Source: a virus. From it: DNA of 24,520 bases. This document shows, piece after piece, positions 22,816-24,520 of this stretch; the first letter of the stretch is position 1; every line of letters begins with the position of its first letter. The notes under the pieces are model-generated. The model did no database searches. It had not been told where the DNA came from and saw only the letters and a program-made list of their open reading frames with translations. The DNA lies in the IMG/VR virus record IMGVR_UViG_3300009164_000344, positions 1 through 24,520 of that record, one strand, 5' to 3'. The position numbers and the translations under genes are program-made.

Positions 22816-23135
22816 TGATAAATTGGTTTAAGCAAAAAGTTATTAGCTGGGTTAGAGAAGATTGGAATAAAGTCCGACATGGCGATAGCGATGTGTTCCA
22901 AGGACAATCTTCAAAATCTATTGGTATTGGTACTATTAGTTCAGGTCGTAGGATAGATCAGTCAAATGGTATGAACTTTACAATACATTCAGCGAACGGC
23001 GGATATGTTATGGAGTATAATACATATGATCCTAGAACAGAAGAACGTAATAATGCATTGCATATCATTACTAGTGAACAAGACTTAGGTCAAAGTATCG
23101 GACATATTATCACACTGGAGATGCTTAGAAAATGA
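22815..23135 (+). CDS. Uncharacterised protein (106 aa) between co-chaperonin and clamp loader
   Basis: Function unknown. It starts with an amphipathic basic helix rich in Trp (MINWFKQKVISWVREDWNKV), which could touch a membrane or a partner. A polar loop follows (GDSDVFQGQSSKSIGIGTIS) and then a compact beta-rich part (GMNFTIHSANGGYVMEYNTYD). The C-terminal segment, ALHIITSEQDLGQSIGHIIT, ends in a helix. The NFTIHSANGGYVMEY and SEQDLGQSIGHIITLE blocks look like a conserved fold, and I recall similar small proteins in T4-like aquatic phages. It overlaps both neighbours (TAATG at 22813-22817 and ATGA at 23132-23135), so it is translated with the co-chaperonin and the clamp-loader ATPase. Confidence 0.72.
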   Translation: MINWFKQKVISWVREDWNKVRHGDSDVFQGQSSKSIGIGTISSGRRIDQSNGMNFTIHSANGGYVMEYNTYDPRTEERNNALHIITSEQDLGQSIGHIITLEMLRK

Positions 23136-24058
23136 AGAACCAACTCTGGGTTGAGCGTTATCGCCCCAAATCTGTATCAGATTATGTATTCGTAGACGAA
23201 CGACAGAAACAGCAAGTAGAAGGGTGGATAGCTAATGGTTCTATCCCTCACTTACTATTGAGCGGTGACCCCGGTACAGGTAAGACTACTCTCGCTAAAG
23301 TTCTAATCAATGAACTTGGTGTAGAAGATTATGATGTACTAGAAATCAATGCGAGTCGTGAGAATGGGGTAGCAGTAGTGCGTGATAAAATCAATGGATT
23401 CGCACAAACAATGCCGTTCGGTAAGTTTAAAGTGATTCTACTTGACGAGGCTGACTATACAAGTCCAGAGTTTCAAGCAGCATTGCGTAATGACATGGAA
23501 GCATATGCTGATACTGTGCGTTTCATTCTTACTTGTAACTATGAACACAAAATCATTCCAGCATTGCGTGAAAGTCGTTGCCATAAGTTTCATATTGCTA
23601 AACCTGATCGTACAGAATATACAGCAAGGGCAGCAACTGTTCTTGTAACTGAGGGTATTGAGTTTGATTTAGATACATTGGACAGCTATGTACGTGTAGC
23701 ATATCCAGACTTACGTAAATGTTTGAATCAACTACAAGTTAATAGTAGTACAGGTAAATTGTTGCCCCCGCAATCACAGGGTAATAGTGAACATGAGTTA
23801 CTATTAGAAGCAACAACTTTGTTTAAAGCTGGAAAGATTATTGAAGGTCGTCAGCAACTGATGCAATACATTGCCTTGTATCCAACACGCATAGAAGATA
23901 CTTACAAGTGGATGTATGATAATTTAGATTTGTGGGGCAAGCAACAAGAAAAGCGTGATGCAAGTATCATTGTTATTCGTAACGGTTTGGCACAATTACC
24001 ATTAGTTGGGATCCCTGAAATTAGTTTAGCCGCAACATTAGTGGAGTTGACATCGTGA
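23132..24058 (+). CDS. gp44: Clamp loader ATPase subunit, T4 gp44 family
   Basis: AAA+ ATPase that, with gp62 in T4, opens the gp45 sliding clamp and loads it on primer-template DNA. The 308 residues compare with 319 in T4 gp44. Motifs in order: LWVERYRPKSVSDYV (5-19), the usual RFC/gp44 start; Walker A GDPGTGKT (45-52); Walker B LLDEAD (103-108); sensor 1 FILTCNY (131-137); and SRC (148-150) carrying the arginine finger that completes the neighbour's ATP site. The C-terminal third holds the helical collar (YKWMYDNLDLW and the last 40 residues). ATGA overlap at the start and GTGA overlap at the end bind it into one translational unit. No gp62 or gp45 homologue is recognisable in the window. 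Confidence 0.95.
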   Translation: MKNQLWVERYRPKSVSDYVFVDERQKQQVEGWIANGSIPHLLLSGDPGTGKTTLAKVLINELGVEDYDVLEINASRENGVAVVRDKINGFAQTMPFGKFKVILLDEADYTSPEFQAALRNDMEAYADTVRFILTCNYEHKIIPALRESRCHKFHIAKPDRTEYTARAATVLVTEGIEFDLDTLDSYVRVAYPDLRKCLNQLQVNSSTGKLLPPQSQGNSEHELLLEATTLFKAGKIIEGRQQLMQYIALYPTRIEDTYKWMYDNLDLWGKQQEKRDASIIVIRNGLAQLPLVGIPEISLAATLVELTS

Positions 24059-24324
24059 GATATTTATTGATTTTATTTGTACGTAAACCAAACGGACAAA
24101 TTGATGAACAAGTTTCTATTAGCAAACGTGTGCGTACATCTGACCTACAATCTTGTAACGTTATTTTAGATTTTGGTAAAAAGAAAGTACAGAAATGTGT
24201 TATTGAAGGTAAAGTAGTTGATACAGATTGGGATAAATTAATTGAATATTACAAAAGAATTTATCCTGCGTTAGTTGACCAATTAGAAAAGAATAATACT
24301 GAATCTGAAGTTCAGTCAAAATAA
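24055..24324 (+). CDS. Uncharacterised protein (89 aa), GTG start overlapping the clamp loader gene
   Basis: Not recognised. It is a small, probably alpha/beta protein: a strand MRYLLILFVRKPNGQIDEQV, then VSISKRVRTSDLQSCNVILDFG, a basic strand pair (KKKVQKCVIEGKVVDTDWDK), and a helix (LIEYYKRIYPALVDQLEKNN) with a polar tail. It starts with GTG at 24055, overlapping the last 4 bases of the clamp-loader gene (GTGA); GGAG (24042-24045) is the likely ribosome-binding site. In T4 the small clamp-loader subunit gene 62 follows 44, but gp62 is 187 aa and no resemblance is visible, so I do not call it that. Similar small proteins occur, as far as I recall, at this position in other T4-like aquatic phages. 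A strong terminator follows immediately. Confidence 0.72.
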   Translation: MRYLLILFVRKPNGQIDEQVSISKRVRTSDLQSCNVILDFGKKKVQKCVIEGKVVDTDWDKLIEYYKRIYPALVDQLEKNNTESEVQSK

Positions 24325-24350
24325 AAAGAGGGGCAATTGCCCCTCTTTTT
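24323..24350. terminator. Bidirectional rho-independent terminator, 28-bp perfect palindrome
   Basis: AAAAAGAGGGGCAA and its exact reverse complement meet at 24336/24337, so a GC-rich stem is flanked by A5 and T5 and works on both strands. It overlaps the stop codon of the 89-aa gene on the left (TAA 24322-24324) and the stop codon of the phoH gene on the right (24349-24351, - strand). It ends both convergent transcripts. Confidence 0.95.
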
Positions 24351-24520
24351 AACTGTACAAGTTTAGTACATGTTCGATGATGCGGTGCCTTTGAACGTCT
24401 TTAATGTCAAAGGTACATAATTGCAACCCTGGTATCACCCCCTTCCTCAATCGATTTTGTAAGTCTAGTAGCCCATTGTCGGCTGATTTTCTATCGGCTT
24501 GTTCAATATCGCCAGTAATT
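24349..24520 (-). CDS. phoH: PhoH-like ATPase, C-terminal fragment (cut by window edge)
   Basis: The - strand is open from the window edge to TAA at 24351-24349, giving the last 56 residues. They read ITGDIEQADRK, then SADNGLLDLQNRLRK, a strand ending LCTFDIKDVQRH, then RIIEHVLNLYS at the end. This fits the C-terminal part of PhoH, a P-loop ATPase common in phages of aquatic bacteria: (I/V)TGDxxQ is the sensor-type strand, followed by a Ser/Gly-Leu helix and the 'F...DVxRHxxVxxIxxxY' ending. The Walker A motif lies outside the window. Its cellular role is debated; the link to phosphate starvation rests on the bacterial relative. It converges on the replication block and shares the palindromic terminator. 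Confidence 0.85.
   Translation of the reverse strand, partial: ITGDIEQADRKSADNGLLDLQNRLRKGVIPGLQLCTFDIKDVQRHRIIEHVLNLYS

Noticed and set aside
24055-24324. Calling the 89-aa gene gp62 or RegA from its position after gp44
   Set aside because: Length and visible sequence do not match either protein; position alone is not enough.
1-24520. tRNA genes, integrase, transposase or attachment sites
   Set aside because: None seen on reading either strand; the short intergenic gaps hold only promoters, ribosome-binding sites and terminators, and no gene-free stretch exceeds 300 bases.

Overview
The window is a stretch of a strictly lytic-type, T4-like (Straboviridae-like) contractile-tailed phage genome. 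It is AT-rich and most resembles the T4-like phages of marine and freshwater bacteria. The evidence is a T4-type tail sheath (gp18), tail tube (gp19), gp4-type head-completion nuclease, small terminase (gp16-like), clamp-loader ATPase (gp44), GroES/gp31-like co-chaperonin and the C-terminus of PhoH. T4-late-type promoter octamers (TATAAATA and variants) lie in front of many of the gene blocks. The host cannot be named from the sequence; no tRNA, integrase, insertion sequence or CRISPR array was seen.

Layout. (1) Bases 1-6374, + strand: possible tail end of an upstream gene, a very large tail sheath, a strong terminator, tail tube, a second tube-like/baseplate protein with a long C-terminal extension, a 119-aa conserved-looking protein, and the gp4-like nuclease. 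(2) 6376-7167, - strand: a membrane fatty acid desaturase with all three histidine boxes. It is the only complete gene on the opposite strand and has its own late-type promoter. (3) 7250-11645: gp16-like small terminase, a 209-aa protein and a 1082-aa low-complexity protein. The last two carry candidate sites for the T4-type prohead protease and are probably internal/core head proteins. The block ends in a strong terminator. (4) 11744-20633: adsorption and lysis genes: a 1284-aa repetitive fibre, a GH19 endolysin, an 826-aa Ig-like-domain structural protein and a 630-aa fibre that shares its C-terminal domain with the first. (5) 20671-24324: small middle-type genes: two uncharacterised proteins, a 169-aa fragment-like relative of DNA polymerase III alpha, another uncharacterised protein, the co-chaperonin, a 106-aa unknown, the clamp-loader ATPase and an 89-aa unknown. 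A 28-bp perfect palindrome serves as terminator. (6) 24349-24520, - strand: the C-terminus of PhoH, convergent with block 5.

How it works together: blocks 1, 3 and 4 build and fill the particle and lyse the cell. The co-chaperonin probably helps host GroEL fold the major capsid protein, and the clamp loader serves replication. The desaturase is an auxiliary metabolic gene that would change host membrane lipids late in infection.

The most notable regulatory observation is that three genes (starts 5575, 7250, 20671) have the late promoter box exactly 5 bases before the ATG. A fourth (21553) has a near-consensus sigma70 promoter whose predicted +1 is the A of ATG. All four therefore look like leaderless mRNAs, while other genes in the window have ordinary short leaders with Shine-Dalgarno sites.
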